Source: Opisthocomus hoazin (taxonomy: Eukaryota; Chordata; Aves; Opisthocomiformes; Opisthocomidae). From it: a DNA stretch of 64,000 nt. Positions within the stretch are counted from its first letter, which is position 1, and every line of letters starts with the position of its first letter. The notes under the pieces are model-generated. The model did no database searches, had not been told where the DNA came from, and saw only the letters and a list, made by a program, of their open reading frames with translations. The position numbers were made by a program, and so were the translations under genes. The stretch spans positions 5,397,531-5,461,530 of the forward strand of contig NC_134422.1 of NCBI RefSeq assembly GCF_030867145.1, read 5' to 3'. Below are positions 1 through 10,861 of this stretch, one piece after another.

Positions 1-3000
1 CTATTAGTCCAGGCAAGCTCTACAATAGGAAAAAGTGCATCACTGGCAGCTCAAAAGGCAAGTGGCATTGAGGACTAGCGAATATTTTTAGGTTTTTAGT
101 ATTTGTGTTTTGGATTTAGGAAAGAGGGAGAGAGGGAGTATAAGAAGTTAGATGTGGCACTGCAGGTAGCAGCCTCCACTCCTCGGCCATGCACATGTAG
201 AGGAGTGCCAGCAGAACCACATCTCTGCTGCAGCCTCTGCATGTTTATAAAGACCCAATTAATTATAGTGCCTTTAATTCACCTCCCCATCTGTGTTATC
301 AGTTCACCTTTCTTTCAAACTTCTGTTTTCATTACCCTTCTAGTTGTTCTGAACATAAAGCATTGAACATTAGGCTTGTTGGGAAAACTCTTCTCCACCA
401 GACTTTTTAATCCTGGTTTATTCTTCTCTTGGAACAGGGTCTGCAAAGCCCATTACTCATTTCTTCACAGAGCCAAGAGTTCTTTTTGATAGCCTTTAAC
501 AGCAACAGAGAGATGGAGGCACCAACCCTCCTCCCCTCGTACACAAGCCTGCAAATCTAAAATAGAACCTTAATGAAAAAAATTTAAACATTATAACTCC
601 ACAGTGTATGTCATTATGATATACTGAATCCAAAGCAGCTGTTCCTAACAGATTTGGCATATAAGAGGGGTAACGTAATTTTACGCAAATCATTATGATC
701 ATTGTATTAAATTAATAGATTAAAATTGTTCAGTGATATTTTTTAAGACCATCTTACCCACAGATCCCTGTATCCCTATATTCTAAGGAGGTGGGTTTTT
801 TCTCCTCAATATTTTGTGCAGAGACGACATAAATGCCCAGATCACTAGGACTATAAGCCCCTAAATTTGTGGCTGTTGAGCTTCTTCCAACATAAGCATC
901 TGAAGGAAAGGTACTTAAGGGAAATAGAAAATGACATCATTTTTTTTCCTGATCTTTTGAAGAGTGAATTATTTTTTTCCCATCCTACAGAAACATATTC
1001 TGGACTAATTTTTCCTACTAAAGGCTTTAAAGTCTAAAATTCATTAAACATCTTGTCCTCAGAGACAATGTCAACCAAGTTCAAAGGATCTATATCCCTG
1101 AAAAACTGATGTCTTATTTCAGAGCTAATGCCTTTGTTTTCACTGAATGTTTGATTTCATCAAATTAAACCACTTCTTACACTTTCTATAAAAGTGAAAA
1201 AATATAGAAGACAGAACCAAATCTCCTGATTTTCTGAGAAAGAGCACACCTTTATACACATATAGATGTACATATATATCTTATACATTCAATTGATATG
1301 TTTTTCTAAGATTTTTCCAGGAGAGATTTATTGTAGATTTTTTTTTTTCCAAGATGTTTTTTGAAGAGTCTTTGAATTGAAAATACTAGTCTTTCAAGGC
1401 ATTTGTTTTAATGAACATCTTTATAATTAAGAGCATGCTTTTCACTACGAAACATAAAAAAGATTTTTTTTTCAAGTGAAGTCTGGGTCTGATTACTGAT
1501 GGAGGAACATCAAGATATTTTTTTGCTAAGCATTTCAATATTCATTCAGAAAAATGTCAAGATAACAGACTTTAGCATGTAATTTTGGTGATTCATACTT
1601 TTTCTGGTATTTTATCACTTCAATTTCAATATCCAGTTAAAGCAAGAAAGTCTGAATAAAATAAGAATACTAATGAAAATGAAGCAGTCGTATGCTACGT
1701 CCTTACTTCCACTGAATTTAGGATCTTCCAAAAATTGACCCATAGCGTTATCCTTCATACACATCTGATACAGAGCAATGGTCTTTGATTTATTAGTTAA
1801 ATCTGAGACGTCGAGAATAATTTCTTTCCAAAATTCAGTGTACTTGTCACTCCTGCTTTGGTCCAGAACAGGTTTACCATATCTAACTTCAATAACAGGT
1901 GAAACCTAGATGCTATGAAAAGTTTTATAAATTCATTAAATTAATCTCGTATTAAACTATGTTTAAACAAACAATGACAACGAATGGAATTTTCACATCA
2001 ATTTAAGAGTCAAGCTCCACTATTTTTTAGTATGGCACTATATATGACGTATGCAACTATCCTAATAAGCCATTTTGCAAAACTTTGAGCAGGACATGAT
2101 CTAAGAAAGCAGGAAGCATAATCAACCATTGGATTCTAGAAACCAAGTGTGAGGTCTTGAAATGCACTTTAGCACGACTTCATAATCAGTAAAACTGAAA
2201 TACCTGACACTGGAATGGTGAACCACAGAAATCAAGTTGTGTCCTGAGGTTGCCTGCTGGGTGGAGAGAAGGTCGGGGACCCAAAGGCAGGCTGCATCTC
2301 TAACAAACGGAACTCAGCTTCAGCAGGTCTTTCCACAACCACTGCACTAAGCAGAGTTACCCTAAATTTAGCAGTGAAAAGGGTCTCTAAACTGTTTGCC
2401 AGTTCCTGCTGGGCTCAACGGCTCTGCTACGCTTGGCAGCGTGCGTCTCCAGGATGAACCTCACATTACCTGCCCATCCTCCCTCACCACAGCTCTATAC
2501 AACTTCAGCTGTCAGTTAGCATCTATTTATAGAAATGGAAAAAACATGGACTTACCTTAGGCTGACAAAGGTGTAATAATGGAGGGGCACAGAATATGCA
2601 GAACCTCCTCCCAGAATCATGCTCCCACCAGTGAGCTCTTCTCAGTAAGGCTGATGGCTCCACCACGTACTTTTCCACTAGTATAATTGTCATTACTTTA
2701 CTTACTGATGGGTTTTATCCAGTCAGGGTGTGCCAGGGATGGTTTCTCAATACTTGCTTTGACTTGGCCGCTGAGGAGACCAAAATACATCTTTGGTCCT
2801 GGATCATGAAGCGTCAGCCCTTCTATCCCCCATTCTAGTGGGTGAAACCTTTTCCAATTTGATCTGCTGAAGAATTTTTAAGCTAGAGTATTGTAAAGAA
2901 GTGTATGCTCTTTACGATTGTATTTTCCCTTCACTCGTAGATTCTACATTTTATAGCTGTCACACCATTTTTACAGTCTCAGTGATACAGAAACTCAGCT

Positions 3001-6000
3001 GTGGAATCAGGAAAAATAACCCTTTCAGAGGCCATTAGAACAACTCAGAAGCAGGTGAATCTGGACTTTCACTCACAGACAATTTCTCTAAAGAGACTTT
3101 CACCATACTTTGCTCTGCAGTAAGCAGCAGTACAGGAAAGTCTAGGAGCATTCCTAAAAAAAAAAAACATCCAGACAATCTAGTTACCCAGCTGCAAAGT
3201 GTTGTTCTTTCTAAGAAGGTAAGAAATGGCAGACCTGTTGCCTCTCTTGACCGCAGTGGTTTAAATTCTATATCGCACATAAGATCATCTAGGCGCTTTG
3301 CATAGAGTTCCATCTAAGACATTACAACAGCTTCTATGACCTACCTGAAGGATGACTATTTCTGAAAATTTCCTTTCACCTCTTAGGTGGAAATTCAAAT
3401 AAAACACTCATGAAAAAGGAACACAGTGTCCATATGCATGACGTATATCAGATATACCACACTGCTAAAATAGAAGGTACATCACAGGCCTGTTTCTGTT
3501 GAGATTCATCAACGACATTTTAATAGCTCTCAGTTTTTAATATCTTGTGCTCAAGAATCAGTGTGAACTTTGCAGGCTTCCTGCAGACAACCTTGCAAGA
3601 GCAACCTCACATTATGCTCTCTCCCACACAGCAAAACAAGGCACCAGGAAAATTTGCAAAGTAGCAAAGTTGCGAGTTGGACCCTTGAGGCTCGCTTCAT
3701 ACTCTGTTACCACAAACATGTGGTAACACCCGTCCCACTACAGACAGTCTCTCCAGTAGCAGGTAACTTGCTCTGTGTTGCAATAGGTGAGACCATGAGC
3801 TACGCTGCAATCTGTATGGGTATCTACACAATCTATACTGCACCGGGCAGGTGACATCCCAGAAGGCAGAAATCCTTTCAAGTTGCAGTGGTATCTCTAG
3901 TGCTCAGATGCTTTCTTTCATTCAGAATGTGCTTTGTTATAAGGAAAGAGTTGGAAGAGTTTTCATATATATTTTGATATTTATACCTGTCACTGTGACG
4001 ATTAGACTGCCATTTTCTTTTATTTCAGATGAAGATCTTTCAGTGCTGCTAGCCCCCATGCTTATTTCAGAAGCCTGCATAAATCTTGCCCCATACGGGA
4101 GTCATTTTGAACTTATTAAATAATGATTTTTCTATGTCTCTCCCGCTTTGATGTAGCCTCCTAGGAGAGAGAACTATCCTGGATATGCGACTTGGTCACA
4201 TTTTAGCAATTTTAATATCTCTTCAAAATCCTACAACAAAATGCAACTAAAAAAAAAAGAACTTCTGCACTTAGCTGAGTTGATAAGAGGCCCTGTCCCC
4301 CACAAATTATAACATAGCAATTTTTTGAACGTATACTTTAAATTCTCAATGCGTTTCTTATTTTTAAAGCTATTTTTTATCATTTGATTAATTGCTTAAA
4401 ACTGTACACAAAGATAAAGGGAACTTTGAAATTCATACCTTTGAGTATTAACATCTACTCAGGACTAGATGTAAATGTCAGAGAGAAAAAAGATCTAATG
4501 GACTCTTTATTGGTGAAATACAGTATTGCAGCTGTCTAGAATTTTAAAAGGTTTGTAGCTAGCTCCAAAGTAAAATCACTACAGAAGTTTACTTGTAGCA
4601 TGGACTCTCATTCAGCATTTATAATATATTCTCAGGGTGGACGGAAGCCACTTGTTTTGCTAGAAGTTGCAGCTACTTCATTTCATTTCAGTTTAGTGGA
4701 TCCTCTTAACGTTAGCAAAATGTCCAGGAAAAAAAAAAAAAAAGAAAAAATGTGCAACTGCAGAAATATTTTTCTGTCTAGAAAATTACGCCACCATAAG
4801 TTTTCCTTTTCCCTGATGTCTTCTCTGCCATAATAATGGCTTCAGGATTTAAATCCTTTGCTGCTATTGTGACTTCAAAGCCTTAAAACTGCGATTGAAT
4901 GAAGTAGTTCATCTGTCATTATTCAAATATGAAGCAATTATGATGAAATAAAGATAGAATTCCATTGAGAAATACCCCAATCAATTCTCACTTATATTTA
5001 ACTAGAAACATAAAATGATGCCTAGAAGAGTAAGTTTAGGTAATAAAAACTTGGAATATAAAAAGTATGAATTACTGATCTATAACTTATTCATTTCTGA
5101 ATAAGCTTTCTAAATATATTTCACAAATATTGACAAAAGTTTAAGCTTACAATGCAAAACTGTCTCTCAGCTGGTCGTAGAGAATGACTAGCTTTTCAGA
5201 AATAAATTTTCACCAGTTTGAGTACTCAGAGGGTCAGCTGGGAACCTGCTGAGATTTTTAAGTGTCTCTGAGCAGGTCAGCTCCCTCTGAAGTATCTTAG
5301 ATCTTGATATGTTAATTGCATCCGGAAGGAGTGGGTTTTATAAGTGAGTATGTGAAAGAACACACCTGCCTCAGCCGTGTCTGCATTACACTGCTGCTGC
5401 TGCTTTGATGTCTACACATTCTGTAAGGGCCCTCTGCACATTTACATCGAGATGCTTATTTTCACCTTTCTAAACACAACCAAGGCCCATCCCTACCCCT
5501 GGGGCTAGAATTTCACCAGCAATTCCCACATATACCCAGCTGTATTCAGGATCCTGACCATAACATAAAGTAACATAGCTTAAAAAGTTAATTATTTTGT
5601 TTCAGTATCTTCCATCCTTCCTTTTTCTGCAACTTAACATATTACAGGGCCATATTAGGTTGAGTTTTTTTCTCCCTTTCTTTCCATTTTTGCTTTTCTT
5701 TCTTGATCTACCCGTGTATAATAGTCTACTGATAAAACAAAAGCAAGGTGGATTCTGCAGCAGTCAGACCAAGGGCCCCCAATGTTTTGCATCTTAAGCT
5801 CTTCAACTGGGTCATGTCCTTCCTACTCTCAATCATGCAACAAGCTCACGTGAGAAAAAAACTAGATGTCATACCTTTTTCTTCATTCATAGTGTACTAT
5901 TCTTTTGGAAAACAAAACCGTCCTTTTGTGTTTGTGGAAGAAGACTTTGCCTTCTCTTCTCTCCCATGGAAAAACAGGGCAAATCAGGCCGAAATGGATC

Positions 6001-8594
6001 CTATAGTATTTTTCCCTCGTGTTTTCAACAGTTACCGTGAGTTTCAGAGATCTGTACAGTATTAAATTCTGTTGTGCTGAGAAAGATCACATGCAACCAG
6101 GGATCTACATATTCATGTTTGTTCTCGTTCATTTTGTAGCCATTTTATCAATCTACCTCGGTATAAATTTTGTCACCTACAGACACTCATGTCTTGCTGT
6201 TTAGTTTGAAAAATATAATTTTTTCAGACAATTCAAGAACTAAATGTTAGCACAATTAGAGAGCAGTACTACTTAATACTGGATTTTAAATCAGAGATGT
6301 ATCTAGCAAGAAGCATTTGGGGTGTATACAATTAATTATTTCACACATAATTATTCCTGATATTACTCTAAGTCTGCTAACTTAGAGCATTTGAAAAAGC
6401 AGACTGTAATATTCTTTTTTTTTTTTTTAACAGAAGCTCTGTCGCTTGATATTCTCTCGGTAAATAATATGTAAAATACTGACACCTAATGTTAACTTTC
6501 AGTATTTTTCATTTTGCAAAACTTTTACTACAAGTAGGGAAAGACCATATGAAACGGGTGCTTATGCTACAATTTTGTTTCAGTAAAACACAATATAGCC
6601 TTCCCTCTCTTTTCGTAAATTATTCTCTGAATTTATATATATGCCTATAAAAGCAAGAAATTTTTATATTTGTCTTCACATCTTATAGGTGAAAGAGAAT
6701 AATTCAGAAAAGTTGAGATAAGTGAGTTTTGACTCATTGAATTTAATCAAATCCATCAAACGGAACACAAACACTTATTTAGAAAGTCAGTATTTGTATC
6801 TGTAGCCTGAAATATTACTAAAAGACAAAATAGTAGTAAACATTTAGTAATAATCTGTTATTTTTCACAACCTAGACTGAATAGATTGAGTCAGTACTTT
6901 ACCTACCTTGCGTGGTTCACTTTCCTCAGTCAAAGGCACAATGAATTGCTTTCACAGTTCATGAATTTAATGGAGAAGTCAAACTGCGACCTTAAAATTC
7001 ACCACTGATGTCCCTGTAACTTACAAGAAAGACTGGTCCAAACCTGATGTCTAGGTGTTATTTGGAAAGAGATTTTGAGACTCTTACTCTTCGTGGGTCT
7101 GTTGCACAACCAAGGTTCAGCTGATGTCAAAATAAGGTATATTATACCATGACCAAGTGTCATACCTGGATTTATATTGTTTCCCCAACTTTATAGGGAA
7201 GACTTAAGTGACTGTTAGCCAGAGCTGTACAGCAGCACAAGTGCTTCAAAGCCACTGGCAGTGAAATAAAACCCTTGTCAACACTATGGACCATCACAGT
7301 TTTATATTCATTGCTTTTTTCATCAATAGTCACTTTGTGGAAAATGGTCCTTTTCTAAGATCATGTCACTTGACATATGAAAGTAGCTGTGCTGCAGATG
7401 CAAATATAAAACGAAAACCACAGCCACTGAAATACCGATACCTGGTCTGCAATACAATGACACTGTCTCAGCTGAATTAACAAGCAATGACATCAACGTA
7501 ACCAAAACCTCTTGAGTGAGCCAGAGCTTTCCAACTGATGACAATTGGTTGTAACAATATTCCAGTTTAAGCAGTTGTTCTTACTCTTCACACAGGTGCT
7601 AAAAGTACCAACAAATGCTTTATTTGCAGTTCTTTTAGCTTTCCCCTACACATCACAACCAATGAAATAGGTATTACTGGAACAAGAGTTTTAAAACCAC
7701 CCGTTTTGGGGGAAATTTAGAGCACAGGTATGCACTCTGAAGGCCCTTGGGTTTCCCTGTGCAGCAGGAGATGCTTAAAGAGTGTGGAAATTTGAACCAG
7801 CAAAAATGGCCTTGAGACAAAATCGAGTAGTCCTCACTTCTCTCCCCAAATACTTTCTCACCCTTGAAGTAGAATAAAAACAAGTACTATCAGAAGTAAT
7901 TTTCTAAGTGTCTCACACCAACAATCAGACACATTGAGTATCATCAGAAAGAAAGTTTTAGCTGATTTTTGAAAAAGTGTGTGCGCTGAATAACTACAGA
8001 CTTAGGATCTTAGTTGCCGTTTATGCCAAGGTGCAATTGATGTCTTCAAACAACTCTGGGTGAAGTGTTGGTTAAATGTAAGCAGTTTTTCTTCATTGCT
8101 TTTAGCCGTCTAGTACAAATCTCTGTAAATATTGAGCCACCCTAAGTTAAAAATGAGGTATTTTGCTGCTGCTTAAACAGGACAGAGTTAATTTTGTCTA
8201 ATCTAAAATAAGCATTGTTAAAATTGCAAAAAGTGCTCATACAGCCCTGACTTACATGAACTTAAAATTGTTCTCAGCTTTCTTAAGCCTATCATCTTCA
8301 AGATGACTACCTAGAAATATGAAGAGTATACTTTTTGGTTTAGCCAACTCTATCACACCAAAGAAGGTATCTGCAATGTAAATTCTTGCTTCAGTTAAAT
8401 CATTAATTAAACTAGAATTTCAAAATGTCGGGCCTTTTGAAAAACCCAGTATGCAGCAGTTAACAGTTTTTAAACAACTGATTGTTCAACTTCTACTTTT
8501 CAACTGTACCATGTAGTTCAAATAGAATTGATAAATTAAAAATGTAAATTGGACAGTATCTTTTAACTGTTGGTGATTTGTCTGTTTTCCACTT
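1..8594. other. region downstream of KYNU, no recognised gene
   Basis: This is AT-rich sequence beyond the KYNU 3' end. In mammals the next gene on the same strand is ARHGAP15; I saw none of its conserved segments (PH or RhoGAP domain). Open frames on both strands are mostly short and featureless. A set of minus-strand open segments between about 1034 and 2870 has plausible splice signals and is described under findings. No CR1 copy, RNA gene or tandem array was recognised here. Confidence 0.6.
1707..1905 (-). other. unidentified splice-flanked open segment (possible exon)
   Basis: On the minus strand a 199-bp stretch is open in one frame between an acceptor-like CATCTAG and a donor GAA|GTAAGG. 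It encodes 66 residues with a balanced composition, including SDKYTEFWKEIILDVSD and LYQMCMKDNAMGQFLEDPKF. I do not recognise the protein. It may be an exon of an unknown gene downstream of KYNU, a pseudogene piece, or chance. Confidence 0.2.
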
Positions 8595-8939
8595 TTTATT
8601 ATGCATCATTTTTATAATAAAGAAGGTTTTTTTTTTCATTCCTGTTCTAGTTGATAGCAATTTTTCCATGTTTCTCAAAGCTAATGTAATCAAACTACAT
8701 AAAATGTTTAAGAAAAGCCCCATTAAAATACACAAAGCAAACTAATTCATGAAGTCAAAGTCAAAGCAGAGTGGAAATATAAGCTTTAATAAAACTATGT
8801 CTGTTGTAAATAACTATTCAAGCACAGTCATTTTTTTGCAAATTGCATAGGATATAGCTCAGTCTACTCGAAGCAAAGAATCGCTCAGCGGGATAAATGC
8901 ATCTTAGTCAGAAATAGATTAAAAGATACAGCTGAACCA
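8595..8939 (-). other. KYNU: candidate KYNU 3' UTR
   Basis: This is the minus-strand sequence after the KYNU stop codon. Two candidate poly(A) signals are visible on that strand: the variant ATTAAA at 8790..8785, about 150 nt past the stop, and the canonical AATAAA at 8600..8595, about 340 nt past it. The interval is drawn to the canonical signal. The true cleavage site cannot be read from sequence alone, and a longer 3' UTR is possible because another minus-strand AATAAA occurs near 7620. Confidence 0.4.
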
Positions 8940-9092
8940 TCAATAAGAACCAGATAGCGCAATACTGTTTGCTGTTTGTTTTGAAGATGTAATTGCAGAT
9001 CCGAGGATTTCAATAAATCTGTGCACATCATGGAAAGAATTGTAGAGAGGAACTGGGGCAATGCGAAGAGCGTTTGGTTCTCGCATGTCACA
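8940..9092 (-). CDS. KYNU: KYNU coding exon 14 (last), residues from human C425 to the C-terminus
   Basis: The frame reads [20 protein letters not shown] followed by HDVHRF, matching the human C-terminal segment around [20 protein letters not shown]. The acceptor ends ttttacag just before 9092. The exon starts on a whole codon (TGT, Cys) and joins exon 13 in phase 0. The stop is TGA at 8942..8940. The exon encodes 50 residues against 41 in human; the extra residues form a Ser/Thr/Ala-rich tail ending in Ser-Gly-Ser-Tyr. This part belongs to the small C-terminal domain of fold-type I enzymes, where the conserved Arg-Ile-Ala-Pro strand packs near the active site. Any Met-initiated frame overlapping this exon is out of frame with KYNU. 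Confidence 0.95.
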   Translation of the reverse strand, partial: [50 protein letters not shown]

Positions 9093-10630
9093 CTGTAAAA
9101 CAGAAAAGGAACACTTAGTAAATTCAGGTCACTTCATATTTATCTGTCAGACTAAATTTTTAAATGTCACCCTTGTCTTCGAGAAAGAATTACTAGACCA
9201 ACAAGAAAACACATATAAAAACTTTGGGACCCCTAGAAAACTACTGTGTGTAGGGTTATTATGAAGACCATAGCAAGAAGAGTAGTGTGCTGCCTAAAAA
9301 GATGCAAGGCTCAGAATGGGCAGGAGTCTAGCTGTGTCATTGAGGGGCTCCAAACCAGCTATGTATCCCTATGATTTATCTTCATGCCTATAGCAACCCA
9401 TAGTTGAAGTGGCACATAGGTGACAAAAAAAGCCACTACAAAACAGGAACATGCCGGTATGATAGTGTCTTGTACTACAGGTACAAGTAATGTCACAGGG
9501 CTTGCAGTATTTTTCTTCTCCCCTTCCCTGAATTTAAACATTTTGCTGAATAGAATAATCTCTCATATTTGAAGCATATTACTGCATCACGAAGACAAGC
9601 CAACAGCATAAGGCTCAGTGCCCTCTTAAAAGCAGGAGTTCCTGGAATTCCCTGGCAGCTCCAAAACAGCGGCTTATTTAGCCTAGAAGAGTTGCCCCCT
9701 GGGGACACAAGTCCCCAGCAGAAATAAAACTTGTATATCGTTTATTCAGCATTACACTATCCGCCTCACCTCCCAGCACTTCTAAATCACCAGATATAGA
9801 GTCTTAAATCCAGCTTTTATCCTTTATGAGCAGTTCTTACCAGTAACAGTGCCATTACGTGGCACTGCTGTTCAGCGGCCTCTTCTTCTGAGTGCTAAAA
9901 CACTTCTCTAAGGGAATGACAGCTTTTTAATTTCTCCACCTCAATGTCTCGCAAAGAGCAAGGGTTTGGCCATTTGCAGGTCAGAAAAGAGACCGGTGGA
10001 GGCTCAGAGCTCCTTCTCATCACCAGGCTGTAGGTGTATGAGTTGTGACATTGAGGATGGTGAGCATCCCTTGAGCAGTGCTGACTGCCAGCAGCCCATG
10101 GTGGCTCAGATCTCCTCTTTGTGGTCTCTGGCCTCGGGCCTGGACCCACCACAGGGCACCTGGACAAGCACACTGAACGGGAGAGGCCTGTGTAGGCAGT
10201 ACACTGCGTTGGACAGCTCTGACATACTTATATTTCTGGTTTTCCAGTGATTTGGTATTTATCCTTTTTTCTCTCCTCCTATCTTTCCTGTTCAGACCAT
10301 CAGCTTCAGATCCGTAATGTCTCCCCCATCATAATGCATCCATAAAGCAGCTCTAACCTCAGTAGTGACTCCTGGGTGCTACTCACAGAACTACTGGAAA
10401 CAAATCAGTAGAGAAAGGACAATATACAGACTAACAGATATTTTATAAAATAACTCTACTTATTTGATTATTTGCACAACTAAAAATTGAACTTGTTATG
10501 TAAGCAATTTTCCTCATTCCCAAATTTTTTTGGCCTTATACAAGACTATATTTGAACAAAATCAAAATTATTACTTTGGTGTGGTATAAGTTCACAAAAC
10601 AGTGCATAAGGTGAGTTTTGTTTTACTTAC
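9093..10630 (-). other. KYNU intron 13 (1,538 bp)
   Basis: The donor is GTAAGT directly after 10631 and the acceptor is ttttacag before 9092, on the minus strand. I see no repeat, RNA gene or plausible exon inside. Short open frames on both strands between 9360 and 10250 have no recognisable domain and no consistent splice context. Confidence 0.85.
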
Positions 10631-10861
10631 AGCTACTCCTCTCTTCTCCAGCTCTTTAAACACAGATTTGATTGGAAGGGAAAAAAATAGCGTGAGTTGG
10701 CATCCTCTTTCCTCAGTCAGAGACGGTGTGATTATCTTTACAAAGGGCTTCTCTGGATTTGTTTTATCCTCACTGTAGTAATGCTTTATCAGGTATTCCA
10801 AGTAACCAGTGAGTAAAACAGATTTCCTTCGCAATGTTTTCATTGTAGTTTGACCAAAAAC
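10631..10861 (-). CDS. KYNU: KYNU coding exon 13, human residues 348-424
   Basis: This 231-bp exon has 77 whole codons and is the longest KYNU exon here. It reads [20 protein letters not shown], then LEYLIKHYY, and later [14 protein letters not shown] and [10 protein letters not shown]. The human counterparts are [34 protein letters not shown] and FQELEKRGVV. It encodes most of the C-terminal small domain, including the conserved E-E-R-G-C-Q-L strand. The acceptor is attacag before 10861 and the donor is GTAAGT after 10631; both junctions are phase 0. The variable stretch after the Tyr-Tyr pair ([10 protein letters not shown]) is the least conserved part, as expected for a surface loop. A Met start upstream of 10861 in this frame lies in the intron and is not a real start. 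Confidence 0.97.

Noticed and set aside
3213..3560. Two adjacent minus-strand segments read as exons across GTAGGT...CTTAG near 3345-3314
   Set aside because: The implied intron would be only about 31 bp, too short for vertebrate splicing.
5340..5460. Possible small minus-strand exon with a Ser run (CAG/AGC repeats) between TTACAG and GTGTGT
   Set aside because: Only about 55 bp open, with a weak donor and a simple trinucleotide repeat; chance is likely.
6900..6955. Minus-strand segment ending FIVPLTEESEPRK before a GTAGGT donor
   Set aside because: The preceding acceptor lacks a pyrimidine tract, and no neighbouring segment joins it with confidence.
8885..9091. 68-codon minus-strand Met frame over the last KYNU exon
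   Set aside because: It is in the wrong frame. The kynureninase frame on the same strand matches the family and reaches its own stop at 8942..8940.
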